Made by a program: the position numbers and the translations under genes. DNA of 5,219 nt from contig UQMO01000091.1 of the NCBI GenBank assembly GCA_900542125.1, forward strand, positions 1 through 5,219. The letters run 5' to 3'. Below the pieces are notes generated by a model. That model was given only the letters and a program-made list of their open reading frames with translations, was not told where the DNA came from and made no database searches. The first letter of the stretch is position 1. Every line of letters begins with the position of its first letter. The stretch is from an uncultured Collinsella sp. (GTDB lineage: Bacteria > Actinomycetota > Coriobacteriia > Coriobacteriales > Coriobacteriaceae). Below are positions 5,181-5,219 of the stretch, piece after piece.

Positions 5181-5219
5181 CTGTCTCTTATACACATCTG
5201 ACGCTGCCGACGAAGGCTT
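5181..5219. other. Illumina Nextera adapter read-through (assembly artefact)
   Basis: Bases 5181-5199 read CTGTCTCTTATACACATCT, exactly the 19-bp Tn5 mosaic end used in tagmentation kits. Bases 5200-5213 (GACGCTGCCGACGA) are the rest of the reverse complement of the Nextera read-1 adapter. The last six bases, AGGCTT, match from memory the beginning of the reverse complement of i5 index S508 (CTAAGCCT). This is synthetic sequence left on the contig end, not a transposon in the organism. Confidence 0.98.

Noticed and set aside
5181..5199. Tn5 end as evidence of a real transposon or insertion sequence
   Set aside because: The engineered 19-bp mosaic end is followed by Nextera read-1 adapter and an index-like sequence at the very edge of the sequence, so it is library adapter rather than a native element.

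Overview
The window looks like a short contig, or a contig end, from a high-G+C gut actinobacterium, most plausibly class Coriobacteriia (Collinsella-like). This is inferred from protein style, the gene order pgsA / GarA-like FHA / MerR (also known from Mycobacterium around Rv1822-Rv1828) and moderate-to-high G+C coding sequence. No rRNA or other decisive marker is present. All recognised genes lie on the minus strand, so transcription runs from high to low coordinates.

Layout, in the direction of transcription. At the right edge, 5181-5219 is not genomic: it is an Illumina Nextera (Tn5 mosaic-end) adapter fused to a truncated coaBC gene (4722-5180, C-terminal part of the CoaB domain). A proline tRNA (GGG anticodon, CCA encoded) follows at 4565-4641, with its own likely promoter and a textbook intrinsic terminator (4521-4555). 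The 293-bp spacer 4272-4564 holds that terminator, a long imperfect inverted repeat (4398-4456) and the probable promoter of the next transcription unit (4308-4336).

That unit is a compact five-gene cluster: a CDP-alcohol phosphatidyltransferase (pgsA-type, GTG start at 4271), a GarA/OdhI-like FHA protein (3066-3500), an FtsR/Rv1828-like MerR regulator (2184-3062), adenine phosphoribosyltransferase apt (1613-2143) and a secreted coiled-coil NlpC/P60 peptidoglycan hydrolase (453-1580). Gaps are 3 to 65 bp and no internal terminator is visible. A hairpin with a U-rich tail at 387-426 ends the unit. Together the genes touch membrane phospholipid synthesis, phospho-dependent metabolic signalling, a regulator whose relatives control cell division, purine salvage and cell-wall remodelling, which suggests growth-linked housekeeping.

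At the left edge a DegV-family gene (1-287, C-terminus cut off) has its own promoter. Two perfect palindromes sit on that promoter: one (301-320) over the -10 and start region, and a 16-bp-arm one (341-379) touching the -35. These palindromes, the repeat upstream of pgsA and the conserved phospho-acceptor-like threonine in the FHA protein are the most interesting items. I see no new defence, mobile or biosynthetic system; the gene content is ordinary core chromosome.
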